This document shows, one piece after another, positions 11,043-21,807 of a stretch of 64,000 nucleotides of DNA; the first letter of the stretch is position 1; every line of letters starts with the position of its first letter. This DNA is from Diphasiastrum complanatum (Eukaryota; Streptophyta; Lycopodiopsida; Lycopodiales; Lycopodiaceae). The position numbers and the translations under genes were made by a program. The stretch lies in the NCBI GenBank assembly GCA_029204225.1, contig CM055104.1, positions 41,605,095 through 41,669,094 of the forward strand. The letters run 5' to 3'. Under the pieces are notes generated by a model that saw only the letters and a list, made by a program, of their open reading frames with translations, did no database searches and was not told the origin of the DNA.

Positions 11043-13623
11043 GATAAAAGTGCAATAGGCCTAAATCTGAGGTTTCAAAAACCATACCAAGATCAAGTAT
11101 TACGGCATCAATCTGCTGCTCATTACTTCCCGTAATAATAATATCATCAACATAAAGCAAAATAATGATGATATAATCTGAAGTATGCTTGACATAAAGA
11201 GTAGATTTGCTAGGACTATTAGTAAACCCTCGATCACAAAAGTAGGTATGTATCTTTTGATACCACATCCTCGGAGCTTGCTTCAGTCCATAAAGTGCCT
11301 TCTTGAGAAGACAAACTTTATCTTCTTGGCCTTCAACCAAAAAACCAGCAAGTTGTTGAAGGTACACTTCCTCATTGAGATCACCATTGAGGAGTGCTGT
11401 CTTTATGTCAAGTTGCCGCAAACGCCAACCAAAGTGGGCAGCCAAAGAGGTTACTACCCTCATAGTAGTCATCCGAGCAGTAGGAGAAAAAGTCTCCTCA
11501 TAATCAGTCCCCTTTTGCTGAGCATAGCCTTTGGCAACGAGCCTTGCCTTGTACCTTTCAACGGTACCATCTGCCTTATACTTGATTTTGTATACCCATT
11601 TAGAACCAATTGCCTTCTTCCCATGAGGAAGATCAACAAGAACCCAAATCTGGTTCTTCATAAGTGAGTCATACTCATCTTGCATCGCATCCTCCCAACA
11701 TTTTACTCCCTTGGCCTGCTCATAGAAAACATGTTCTTCTGCAACATCTCCATGAGATGCAGGAGCAAAATCTGAAAAATCAGCATAGTCCACTGATTTT
11801 GTAGAGGCACGTGTCTTTCCATCATAAAATGAACTTACTTTGCTGTCCCGCAAAGTCGACAACAGCCACCGTGGGACTGTTTTGGGCTGTCCCACAGCCA
11901 TGTCTCTTCTTACAATTTGCTGTCCAAGATCTTCCGACACCGCACTTGGCTGTCCAAGATCTTCCAAAACTGGTCCTTGCTGTCCAACAGTTCCTGCAGG
12001 CTGATTTTGAGGAACAACGGGCGGTTCTTGATGAACATTAGGCTCTAAACTTGATGAGGTGTTGGGCAGGTTGAAACTGGTTGATTGCTGCCCCTTATCT
12101 CCAACAATAGAAGATGGTACCAAATCTGGAAAAACTTCAACATTCACACTATGTGGGCTGTTCCCCTTCAAGATATGAGTTGGGGCCACATCCAATGAAT
12201 TCTTTTCATCAAAATGCACATCACGACTCACAATAATCTTATTAGTGCTCAAATTGAACAGCCTATAGCCTTTGCTTTCACTACTATAGCCAACAAAAAT
12301 GCATTTAACTCCTTTATCTTCAAGCTTTGTACGAAGTTTATCCGGAACAAAAGCATAAGCCGTACAACCAAAAATGCGAAAGTGAGAGATTGTAGGCTTC
12401 TTTCCATACCAAACTTCATAAGGAGTTAATACTTTCAATGCTTTAGTAGGACAACGATTGCTTATGTATGCTGCCGTTATAACCGCTTCAGCCCAAAACT
12501 TGTGAGGCAACCCCTTTGCTTTGAGCATGCAACGGGCCATCTCCATGAGTGTGCGATTCTTTCGCTCGGCAACACCATTTTGTTGAGGCGTATAGGGAGT
12601 TGTCAATTGATGTAGAATTCCCTTTTCTCGAAGAAATGCACCGAACGTATTCTTAATGTATTCCCCTCCTCGATCGCTGCGTAGGGTCTTCAAAGAATGC
12701 CCAAACTGATTTTCCACCATTGCTAGAAAATCTTTGAAACGTTGAAAAACTTCCGATTTAGCCTTCATAGGATAGATCCATGTAAAACGGAAAAAGTCAT
12801 CAATAAAAGTCACAAAATAGATGCACTTTCCAATGGATTTGGTCCTCATTGGACCACAAACATCACTATAAACCAAATCAAATTTATCAAGAACCCTTAT
12901 AGTTCCATCAATTGGAAAAGGTTTCCTTTGAAACTTTCCAAGTATGCACCCCTCGCATACATGCCCTTCCGGCTGCTCAATAGTAGGAACGTCTTCTACC
13001 ATATCAAATGTCTTCAGCTTCTTCAAACTTGCAAAGTTGAGATGCCCAAACCTTGCGTGCCACAATTCAGCCAACTCCAATGATTGTGATGTAGAAGCAA
13101 CAAGACATGTAGAGGGAATTCGTCGCTCATAGGTATCCATAATGAATAAGCTAGCATGCATCGTTCCCGAAACAATAATCAAGAGTGATCTTTTAGGATC
13201 CTTGACAAGACACTTATCTTCTTTGAACTCAACCACTAGTCCTTGCTTCAACATAGTTGAAACCGAAAGAAGATTCTTCTTGATTCCCGGAACATAAAGC
13301 ACATTCTTAATGTACTTTTCTTCACCATTAGGCAAAATGATGGCTACAATTCCAATTCCATGAATAGAATAAGATGCATCATCCGCACATTGTACCTTAC
13401 TTCCATTTTGCACTTTTACTAATTTAGTAAATGCTTCTTTGCAAGAAGCCATATGCCGAGTAGCACCACTATCAATCACCCATTCAATGGGCTGAAAATC
13501 AGCAACTTGCAAAACAGAATCTGAATTCCTCATAGATGTAGTAGTACTAGTAGAAGCAATATTAGACACAAAAGTATAGTCTTGGTTGAAGAGATCACCA
13601 CTAGCTTCAAGCTCTTGCTCCAA
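10903..13623 (-). pseudogene. Copia E pol: protease, integrase, reverse transcriptase
   Basis: A single open frame of about 900 codons. In order: protease (WVIDSGATRHMAS, residue about 50); pre-integrase (ELWHARFGHLNFASL, about 185) and the zinc-binding Cys pair (CEGCILGK); integrase core with DVCGP, DD spacing and PQQNGVAERKNRTLMEMA (about 345); RT (KWVYKIKYKADG, then DIKTALLNGDL, then ILLYVDDIIITG at about 835). The frame opens without an ATG, so it is probably joined to gag through a frameshift near 13620. It ends by frameshift into the RNase H frame. Confidence 0.92.
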
Positions 13624-14549
13624 AATACAAGTGAAGCACTAGTATCAATTCCTTTACTCTCCTCTTTCGCAAGCTTCTTCTTACAATCCTTGATGAAGTG
13701 CCCATACCTTTTGCAATAATGGCACTTCCTTTTCTTCTTTTGAGTGTTGACATCTTAACCTCCAACGGGCTTTTGCTCATCCTTGGAAGGAGGCTTCCCC
13801 TTTCCTTTTGACTTGCCTTTGCCCTTGCCTTTCGTGAAAAAAGCTTGATCTTGTTGAGTGTCACCCGCAAAGTTTTGCCTCGTTTGCTCCTCTTGAAGAA
13901 GCAGCCCAACAAGTTCATCAAAGGAGAGTTGTTGTCCCCTAAGAGAGATACTCAAAGATGAAACAAATGGAAGATAAGATGAAGGTAATGAGTTGAGAGT
14001 AATGGAAACAAATTGAGCATCCTCAAATATCTCATCAATATTGAGAAGCTCCTCACGAAGATCCTTGATCTTCGTCAAGTGATTGGTCACTTGATCCCCT
14101 TCTTGCATCTTCAACAAAGAAAGCTGATTTCTGAGATACACCACTCTTGCTGGATTTTTGACTCTATACATAGTATAAAGTGTATCCCACGCACTTTTAG
14201 ATGTCTTACAAGACCTAATATGAGGTAAGATAGATCTTTTCACAACAAGAGCAACCATAGAATGTGCTTGTGCATCCCTTCTATCCGAAGATGGAGAAGA
14301 TGATGTTGATGATGATGATCCACGAGGTGTAGGAGGTGCCAAAGACGGAGGCCTTTCCTCATCACCATTGACCAAATCCCACAGCCCTTTCGCTATGAGA
14401 AGATTCTTCATCATGTAACTCCACAAGGAGTAGTTTGTGCCATCCAACCGATCTTCACTAAACAAAGAACCGATAGCTTCCGATTCTTTAGCCATTACCT
14501 CCAACAAAATTTCAGCTTGTAGTAGATAGGAAAGAGAGCCTTTCCACAA
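13620..14549 (-). pseudogene. Copia E gag with zinc knuckle
   Basis: The frame 14549-13755 holds the gag core (LDGTNYSLWSYMMKNLL near residue 35, KEL-type helices, LRNQLSLLKMQEGD) and a basic Lys/Gly tail. A TAA at 13755 stops it, but the same frame continues to a CCHC knuckle CHYCKRYGHFIKDC (about 13710) that binds RNA during packaging. A frame change then follows before protease. The intact copy probably made one gag-pol polyprotein. Confidence 0.85.
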
Positions 14550-15138
14550 CCAAATCTACTCAAAAATTTGCAGCAAACAAAGAGCTGAAAATAGGAGCAC
14601 AAGATATCTTTCAATCTGCAACCAAAGTGCTCAGAAGATAATGGATAGATGGCTGTCTTTCTGCACAAAAAAACCAGCTTCTTGAAAATTAGGTTAGCTT
14701 CGATTGAAGCCTACACCGAAACCCAATTAGGAAGCCAAATAGTGTGATCAACACACACTCCAATAGGGGTGTTGGAAGCACCCTACTACTTGCTGAGAAT
14801 CTGCAAATTTCCAACCACAAGTTGACCTAACCCTGAATAGGGTTTGCTGAATTTTGGGCGCCCTCCTACACAAATGCCTCCTCCAAACAAAACTTGCTGA
14901 AAACTGGTTGCATAAAACTTAGATTTGAGATTCTGATTTTTGGGTGCCAAAAATTGCTCCTCCAAGATCTCTGATGGCCGCCCTCCTTCAACCTGAAAAG
15001 AGACAAAAAAGCTGATCCAAACTCCACTTGAAAAGATCAGCAAGATGCTGAAATTTCACAACAAAAAGCAGAGAAGCTCCTCTTCTGGTAGGGCGCCAAC
15101 AAACAAGCTTGTTGCAGATCCGGTAGCTTTGATACCAT
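14550..15138 (-). other. Copia E leader and primer-binding site
   Basis: Untranslated leader between the 5' LTR and gag. The PBS TGGTATCAAAGC at 15138-15127 adjoins the LTR directly. No further coding. Confidence 0.75.
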
Positions 15139-15577
15139 GTAGGAAAGCAAGAGACAAGTCACCAAGATCTAGTTATCAATCAATCTCCACAAAAAACAAG
15201 AGAGAAGAGGCTGGGCGCCCAACTCTAAGAGAGAGAGAGAGAAAACAGCAACAAGGGCAATGGAGAGCCAAACTGTATAAAACGGAATACACGATGAGCA
15301 TCTAAGTACTCTACCTGGATGTGACCAAATGCCACCAAACCCTAAGGTTAACCACTTACTAAATGTAGGGCACCCCCAAAAGTCAAGATAGGGCCCCTAA
15401 ACAAAATTAGACCCCTAAGGACCCACGAGTCAGTACATGACCAAAATTGGGTCCAACTGAACTTAAGACAAACTTAAGATGGCCTAAATAACTAAATACC
15501 CATGGTTACACAAATCTCGACCTTTTGGGTCAAAGTAACCTATGGATTAACTTCAGCATAGTCATTTATTTCTAATA
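15139..15577 (-). repeat. 5' LTR of copia E
   Basis: Same sequence as 9722-10168 with about nine substitutions and a shorter GA run. Its outer end reads TAATA where the other LTR has TAACA. Confidence 0.9.
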
Positions 15578-15582
15578 GGATT

Positions 15583-16080
15583 TGGGCCCTTATATCATCA
15601 TTTTCTAGCACAAAAACCTTTCCATTCCGGAAAAGCAACCCATTCCTAATGGAATAGTCTCTTTGTATCTTGCCCTGAGGAGAAATCTTGGAATCCTGCA
15701 TTCCAAGCTCATCACTAGATCTAGTAGAACCTGCCAGGACGTCTAGCCAAATACGACCGAAGTACCTATCGGTCTTACACAAATCTCTTAAGGACAGATA
15801 CAACTCAGATTGGATCTCAGAAAAGCTTAACTGATTAACCTCTCCAATCCGGCTTAAGGCATCCGCGACACTATTAGAAGTACCCTTCCGGTACTCAATG
15901 TCATAATGAAATTCTTGGAGCATCTCTGACCATCTGGCCTTACGACCCCTAAGGTCGACCGCATCGTTAATATACTTTAACGCTTGATGGTCAGTAACTA
16001 TAGTAAACTGGGAGCCATACAAATAATGTCTCCAAACTTTCACGGCATTAATGACAGCAAAAAGTTCCTTGTCATAGGTG
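15583..16080 (-). pseudogene. Gypsy A RNase H and linker to integrase
   Basis: Minus-strand frame from YDKELFAVINAVKVWRHYL through FTIVTDHQALKYI and GTSNSVADALSR, the typical Ty3/gypsy RNase H ending, then a linker into the integrase. Upstream (above 16080) the sequence is no longer A but the integrase tail of element B, so the RNase H start and the whole RT are missing. Confidence 0.88.
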
Positions 16081-16660
16081 GAATACCGCTTTTAGCAGCA
16101 CGTAATAAACTGACATGAAAGATATCACAAGCCCGAGTAGCAGCAGGTAACTCAAGACGATATGTAACTGGACTGAGGCGCTCAAGAATCTGAAAAGGCC
16201 CATAATAGCGCGGCGCAAGCTTTTCAGTAGAAGCAAGACCCTGTACAAAACGATGGCGAGCAAAGCGTAACCGGAGAAAAACAGTATCTCCCTCTGCAAA
16301 CTCAACATGGCGCCGATGACGATCAACAATGGTCCTGTACCGCTGCTGAATATGTTGTAAATGAGTAGCGGCTCTAGTAATAATCTCCCGAGCACTCGAA
16401 AGATAAGATGAAATAGTAATAGGTGTATCGTCTGGAGGAGCAGGTATACCGGGTAGAACTGGTGAGTATCCATGAGCAAGCGGGAAAGGAGAAACACCTG
16501 TGCTGGAACTAACAGAACTGTTATAACTATACTCAGCCAAACATAAATGCTGATCCCAATCACGACCAGAAGGAGAAACATAATGTCGTAAATAATCCTC
16601 CAATACCCGGTTAATAACCTCAGACTGACCATCAGCAGAAGAATGATAAGCAGTGCCCAT
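16081..16660 (-). pseudogene. Gypsy B integrase C-terminal part
   Basis: Starts in the late integrase core (TAYHSSADGQSEVINRVLED) and covers the C-terminal domain with a GPF module (APRYYGPFQILERLSP) and CDIFHVSLLRAAKSGIPP before the junction. No chromodomain is visible in what remains. It is open over about 190 codons. Confidence 0.85.
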
Positions 16661-16689
16661 AAGTCTTACTATGTCTTGTGCTCATCAGG

Positions 16690-17610
16690 AGGATGCATAC
16701 GAATCTGGTGATAACCAGAACGGAGGTCAAGTTTAGAAAAGATCTTGGCTTGGCCTAACTGGTCAAACAAGGTCATCCATATGATGGATAGGGTACTGAT
16801 TACGGATAGCAAGTTTATTTAAAGCACGATAATCTATACATAGACGTTTAGTACCATCCTTCTTATCAACAAGTAAAACAGGAGCACCAAAAGGACTGTG
16901 GCTAGGAACAATAAGGCCTTGACGTAATAAATCAGACACCTGACGCTGGACTTCCTCGCGCTCAACAATAGACATACGAAAAGGAGGACGAGAAGGAGGT
17001 GATGCAGAGGAAACAAGGTCTATGTGGTGGTTGACATCTCGTAAAGGTGGTAACTGAGTCGGCTCTCTAAAAACATGCTCAAATTCACGCAATAGTTTAG
17101 AAAATACCTGTGGCAAAGGTGGTGCATCCGCAATAGGCTGAACTAGCTGAACAGAAAGAATAGCCGCACAGTGGGCCTTCGAGAGGCTCCGTATGAACTG
17201 CTTCCCGGAAATAAGCTGATAGTCCTGCCGAGAATCAATACCAGAAAATATGTGTTGAGTACCATCATGAGAGAATGTCAATGTCTGTTGTTGGAGGTCT
17301 ACTGTAACCGCACCAAGGGATGCAACCAATCAGCACCGAGGATAAGATCGTACAGTGGAATAATATGAAAATCTGCCTGACCAAGGAAGTCTCCAATCCG
17401 ATATGAAAGTTGCTGATACATCTGCGTGCTAGGAAAAGAGTGTGCGCTGGCAACCTCAACATGCAGGGGATGAGGCATAGTGACTGGCATAGCACGAATG
17501 CATGTAGTAAAAACGAGTGAGTGCTACCCGTGTCAACAAGGGCAATAAACTCACGACCAGTGATACGTACGCGAAGACGGATATGGCGTGGACCCGGCTT
17601 ACCAGCCCAA
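16690..17610 (-). pseudogene. Gypsy B protease and start of RT
   Basis: The protease motif ALVDTGSTHSF lies at about 17545 and the hydrophobic [10 protein letters not shown] at about 17320, the retropepsin ends. A frameshift follows, then the RT N-terminus with [20 protein letters not shown], then [15 protein letters not shown], and [15 protein letters not shown] near 16700, one of the two metal-binding Asp regions. The fold is cut right after HPPDEHKT, so the copy has no active RT. Confidence 0.85.
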
Positions 17611-17792
17611 GTAGCATAAGCAAGCTGAGCATGGCATATAGCTAGATCAAGGGGATCAGGAACAGGCTCAGTGGGTATGGCAAAATGATCAACAGGTGGG
17701 TCATCATCAAGAATATGAAGGCATATGGCAGAATCAGGACTATCATCAGGTGTGTCAGCATCATGGAAATAGACGGCAGTAGTAGTGGCAGG

Positions 17793-18561
17793 CTATCGGC
17801 AATCACGGGCGATATGATCAGGACTCTTACAGTTGAAACATAAGCGCTTCTCACGGATCTCAGACATCTCAGGCTGTGAGTAGCGACGAACAAAAACAGG
17901 ACGAGGAGAAAAAGGAGGACGTGGTGCAGAAGGAAGAGTGGACGAAGGTGAACTGACAGATGTGGGACTAGCAGAGGATGGAGAGGAAAAAATAGGACGT
18001 GTGAAAGGACGCAAAGGACGAGAAACAGAGGAAGAGATGGGAGAGTACTTGTGCTGCAGTGCGGTAGCAAGGGAGATGGCGTGAGAAAGAGTGAGTGGAA
18101 AAAAAGAAGAAACATCATACCTGAGTGCGCCTCGTAGACCAGCAACGTAGCGGGAGATGAGCTCCAATGAAGAAATATCTGGGAATAGATAGGAAAGCTC
18201 TGTAAACCGTGTCATATAAGCAGCCAAGTCACCAGTGTGAGATAAACTGCGAAAGATGTCGCGCTGTCGAATAAGCCACTGAGGATCAATCATCGCTAGG
18301 CGGAGTGCTGTCATAAACTCTGTCCAACTAGCAAGGCCAGGGTGTGAAGCCGTCTACCGAAACATGCGCCACCAAGTAGTAGCATGGCCCTCCAAATGTA
18401 AAGCAGCCAAAGGTGGTAGAAATGTACACTGGGCGTAAATCAGTGCGTACATCACTCATGGCTTCCCTAAGATGATCTCGGAATTCATGCCGTACTTCGT
18501 CAAGGTAAGTGGAAGATGGTATGCGAGGCTCAGAAGATGTAGGGGAAGTATCCATGGTCAA
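17793..18561 (-). pseudogene. Gypsy B gag with CCHC zinc knuckle
   Basis: The frame 18314-17793 carries a retrotransposon gag domain (AMIDPQWLIRQRDIFRSL, then YVAGLRGALRYDVSSF), a Ser/Pro-rich linker and the knuckle CFNCKSPDHIARDC at the end. A second frame (18561-18328) begins with Met-Thr-Met-Asp and is probably the gag N-terminus, separated by a frameshift. Closely related to the gag of gypsy C (40137-39340). Confidence 0.82.
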
Positions 18562-18803
18562 GGAATGCAGGAAGTGAAGAGAGTGTAAGAAAAGCTTAAT
18601 ATCGGAGGGAGCGGACTTTTGTCGTCACCCCAAATACGCTTTAGGTACACAAATGACACTAAGAGCAAGAAAGGAAATGACAAATGTCAAGAAGAGGTGT
18701 GGAAAGCAAGGAAAAACCAGCAAAGATACCTCTCGATAGAGCTCCAAGCGTGTGCGAAGAGCTGGCTGAAAAATGTGACCACAAGGAGAATGAAAGTGGG
18801 CGC

Positions 18804-18985
18804 TGGACAGCCTCCAATCAATGCTGAAAATATGGCTGGAAATCTGTGGAAAACGTGATGAAATAGGGTGATGGACAGCCTCCAATCAAAACTGAAATAT
18901 GGCTGAAACTCTGCTGGAACAATGGCTGAAAAATGTGATGAAGTAGGGCGCTGGACAGCCTCCAATCAATGCTGAAAAGATGGCT
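18804..18985. repeat. Leader minisatellite of gypsy B
   Basis: The motif TGGACAGCCTCCAATCAA recurs at 18804, 18872 and 18952 (spacing 68 and 80 bp), each followed by a 'CTGAAA..ATGGCTG' stretch. The same motif occurs twice in the leader of gypsy C near 40646 and 40724. Confidence 0.7.
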
Positions 18986-19317
18986 GGGAATCCTCTCCCT
19001 GAATCAAATGGAGGATTCAAAAAAAAGAGGGAAAAAGATTTGGAACTTGGCCGCCGGAAATAATCTGCCCAAAAAAAAAAAAAAAAATTCCGGCCGCCAA
19101 ATTTAGCGGAAGTACTTCCGCTAACTATCTGCTAAAGCTCCGCCAAGGAAAATGCTCTGATGGGAGTTGGTCCTCCTCCAAACTGTGCTGAATGTTGCTG
19201 AAGCAAAGAGACGAAAGCCCTCAGCAAAGAGAGAAAAATCAGCAAGGAAAATGGGCACCCAATCAGAAAATCAGATTTGAAATTCAGCAATCAGGAAAGT
19301 GCTCTGATGCCAAGTTA

Positions 19318-19806
19318 TGATCAAAATCTCAGGTGTTGAATCAATGAAGCATAAAAGACAGCAATAGACTAAAGCCCTACAAGCAATAGACAAAACAATA
19401 GGTTCTTCCACGAAGAGCCCAAGCAATACCAATCAATAATCTGAAAAATGAATGTACAAATGCCCCTATAAATACCCTACCAATGAACCCTAAAATAGGA
19501 ATTCAAAAGTAAAGGGAGGCAAAATGTGGAGGGAAAATAGTGCGCCCTCCTACGGGCCCCCACTCCACATATAACCATATAATAGGGCCCCAAGGCTAGT
19601 CAATGTCATAGAAAAGGACCCAGTGCAGGTCATAAGCATATAAAAAGGCTCTGGGGCCCGTACATGACTAATATAAAATGCGTAACCGTAAATATACATA
19701 ACCAACAGTAAATGTAAAGAGGCCTGCGGAATATATGCAGAGTAGCCTAGTAGGCCTGTATCCTGTAATCCGTAACTCCTAGCAATCTGCCAGGTGGCCT
19801 ACAGCA
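19318..19806 (-). repeat. 5' LTR of gypsy B
   Basis: On the minus strand it ends TTGATCA six bases before the PBS and begins at TGCTGTAGG or TGTAGG next to the poly-C run. About 485-489 bp. No matching 3' LTR is in the window, so its outer boundary is a judgement from TG/CA ends. Confidence 0.6.
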
Positions 19807-19826
19807 CCCCCCCCCCCCCCCCCCCC
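19807..19826. repeat. Poly-C run of about 20
   Basis: Uninterrupted C tract at the boundary between gypsy B and the LINE-3 fragment. It may mark a repair junction. Confidence 0.8.
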
Positions 19827-20354
19827 TTCACTTTTTCTTGCTTTTCTTCAGATGGTCCTTCGCTGATATACAGGGAAAGGTCTGGAGAAAACGCTTCATG
19901 TGAGCAGGGAGGGCCCCAATTTCCCTGGTCAAGAAAAAGAAAGAGAGTGGAATAGAAAAACGCTGCTTGTAGACACCTGTCTGGGCCCAAACAGTGCCAC
20001 GTGGCAGTTAGGTACTCGTTTTCTTGAGAAGCATCACGGGTCAGGCAGCGATCAAGACTTCCAAGTTTTATCACGCTGAGGAGGGCCCATCCCAACAGAT
20101 GTATACTTGAATCTGAGCGGAACGAGGGTAGGAAGGTGTGAGTATCCATGGTTTCAAGTCGATGTAGAAAGGTAACAATCTGAAACAAGGCCTCTACCAC
20201 CATGGGGAGTGAGGCGAACTCCGCTAAAGTCTCATGAGGAACTGATGGCTTCGCATGAATCATCCTCCCTAACATGGTGATGTCTCTCCAAGTACCCTGA
20301 GATATCCCTGGGCACCAAACCTCCACCGAGTGCATAGCCACTGGTGAGACCACT

Positions 20355-20356
<2 letters not shown>
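19827..20356 (-). mobile_element. LINE-3: fragment of the same LINE family
   Basis: The minus-strand frame reads VSPVAMHSVEVWCPG then GRMIHAKPSVPHETLAEFA, the stretch that follows the RT domain in L1-type ORF2 and corresponds to LINE-2 at 2160-1985. About 150 further codons lead towards, but do not reach, the zinc-finger-like tail. LINE-1 begins at just that tail, so LINE-3 and LINE-1 could be two halves of one element separated by the gypsy nest; that is inference. Confidence 0.65.

Positions 20357-20390
<34 letters not shown>
20357..20390. repeat. (AG)n microsatellite, 34 bp
   Basis: Perfect dinucleotide run at the 5' edge of LINE-3. It may be the tail of another insertion. Confidence 0.9.
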
Positions 20391-20395
<5 letters not shown>

Positions 20396-20872
20396 GTGGG
20401 AAAATGAAGGCAGATATTTGCACATGAGCATTCGACGTCCATCTACTAGTCAATCTGGAGGTAAGGGACACAATTGCAACAGCATTCGATCCTAAGTTCA
20501 AAGAATCGGACCTAAAACTAAACTGCCTTCTATGACACATAAAGTAGAGTGATTCTATTTATGTTAAAGGTGGATTTGTGGAGGCTCTGAAGAGTGGTGC
20601 TTTTGATAAGCCTTTGCTACCTTAACCACCAATTAAATGTAGGTGCCTTAGCAAAATCTGCATTGAATGAGAAAAGAACACACACTTGTACCTCGCTACA
20701 GCATCAACATTGATGTGACTTGGTCAAGAAGGTTTCGATCATGCCTCAAAGCCAATTCTAACATTATAGGATAAAAATGTTCAAGCACATTGCATCGTCT
20801 TCATTTTGGTAGCTACATAGCTACTTTTGAAGAAATTGAAGAAAGAAGCCTTCCATGTTTAAGAATACCTAC
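20391..20872. other. POLD2 intron sequence, nothing recognised
   Basis: I looked for the next POLD2 exon on the minus strand (a KYVxLVSGL-type start) and found none. No TE domain either. Confidence 0.4.
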
Positions 20873-21807
20873 CTAAAACAGTATTGTTGGGATGAGGGTG
20901 TTGAGGTGGAAGATTTGGCTCCAATATGCCTTGGACATTAAACTCACCATCTTTTCCTTCTTGGCCACAAATAGCGACCACAACACCTAATCACCAAAAA
21001 AACCACCAAAGGTTTAAACAGTAAAAATTACCAAAAGTAGACACGGACAATCTGTAATATAAGATACAAGTGTCAACTCATGACCTTGTTGTCGTTACTA
21101 CACACCATCAATAGAGCATTGTTGACATTTCAAATGTACAAAACCACCAATGACCACATCAAATGTACATATTGTAATTAACGGCCTTACCTGTGACATA
21201 ATGAGAAGGAACAACATTATCTCCCACCAACTTGATTCTCCCGCTCTCATCTTCCAAAATGAGGTAATCATCTGGACAGGTGAAATTTTCTGGTTTTGCG
21301 AGAGCAACATGTGATCTCTAGATGAAAGAATCAATTCGGAAACATTATATGAATAGGAGCATACATTTGTAAAAACTTGAGTAAATGGAATAGCAGGTAA
21401 AACCATCTCATGAAAGTAGTAGCTAGTACCTACTTTTGTAGAAACGGTAAGCTCAGATTGACAAGGCAGACTTCAAACCATAAGTAGCAACAAGCAGATA
21501 CTTCACAAAAACTACAACAAACAATGATGCTACCACAATCTCCAAAATTCTATTGATGCCATTGAACAATTGCTTATTCACTACAACAGTTTTTTACTTT
21601 CTATTACTTTGTCTTTTCACTGGTTATATGAAATGGGTCTAACTAAATACTTCTCCAAACGCAAAATCCACAATTATGATTACAGCAAGGTAAATTTTAC
21701 CTCTTTAGAATATTCATCTAGAATTGAAGGTTTAAGCCGCATTTGTTTGTACAAAGTCCCAATCACAACACAATCCTTACCATCCTCCAATGCCAAGATT
21801 GTGCACA
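20873..21807 (-). CDS. POLD2: POLD2 exons 3-5
   Basis: Exon 3 (21807-21701, 107 bp) encodes [20 protein letters not shown] and ends in SKE before GTAAAA. Exon 4 (21317-21191, 127 bp) opens [12 protein letters not shown] and contains [12 protein letters not shown], ending in the split Gly codon before GTAAGG. Exon 5 (20986-20873, 114 bp) encodes [12 protein letters not shown] through [13 protein letters not shown], ending at GTAGGT. These make most of the OB-fold domain. Introns 3 and 4 are short (383 and 204 bp), unlike the giant ones on either side. Confidence 0.9.

Larger units (their letters stand above)
9722..15577 (-). mobile_element. Copia E: near-complete Ty1/copia element inside gypsy A
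   Basis: LTRs 9722-10168 (3') and 15139-15577 (5') are about 440 bp and roughly 2 percent diverged by eye. The target duplication GGATT sits at 9717-9721 and 15578-15582. On the minus strand the primer-binding site TGGTATCAAAGC (15138-15127) and the purine tract AAGGAGGG (10176-10169) are in place. Gag, protease, integrase, RT and RNase H are all present with only a few lesions, so this is the best-preserved retroelement in the window. Confidence 0.93.
3183..16080 (-). mobile_element. Gypsy A: CHD-type chromovirus, 3' half, split by two copia insertions
   Basis: Ty3/gypsy element on the minus strand. Parts in element order: RNase H (16080-15583), integrase zinc-binding and core (9721-9352), rest of integrase and chromodomain (4490-3655), 3' LTR (3629-3183). 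Removing element E (9722-15577 plus one target copy) and element D (4491-9351 plus one target copy) makes the integrase read continuously across both joins. There is no A-type gag, protease, RT or 5' LTR here: at about 16080 the sequence switches to element B. A is the oldest layer of this nest. Confidence 0.85.
16081..19806 (-). mobile_element. Gypsy B: internally deleted, fused to gypsy A
   Basis: Minus-strand order: 5' LTR (19806-19318), PBS TGGCATCAGAGC (19312-19301), leader with tandem repeats, gag (about 18560-17793), protease (about 17600-17330) and the start of RT (to about 16690). A jump to the integrase C-terminus (16660-16081) follows. The rest of RT, RNase H and integrase core are deleted. 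At 16080 it meets the RNase H of gypsy A without an LTR between, so the two elements were joined by recombination or deletion. Confidence 0.8.

Noticed and set aside
20873-21807. POLD2 exons 3-5 as a gene fragment captured by a transposon
   Set aside because: Exons 1 and 2 occur 10 kb upstream on the same strand in the matching phase, which fits one gene with a long intron better.
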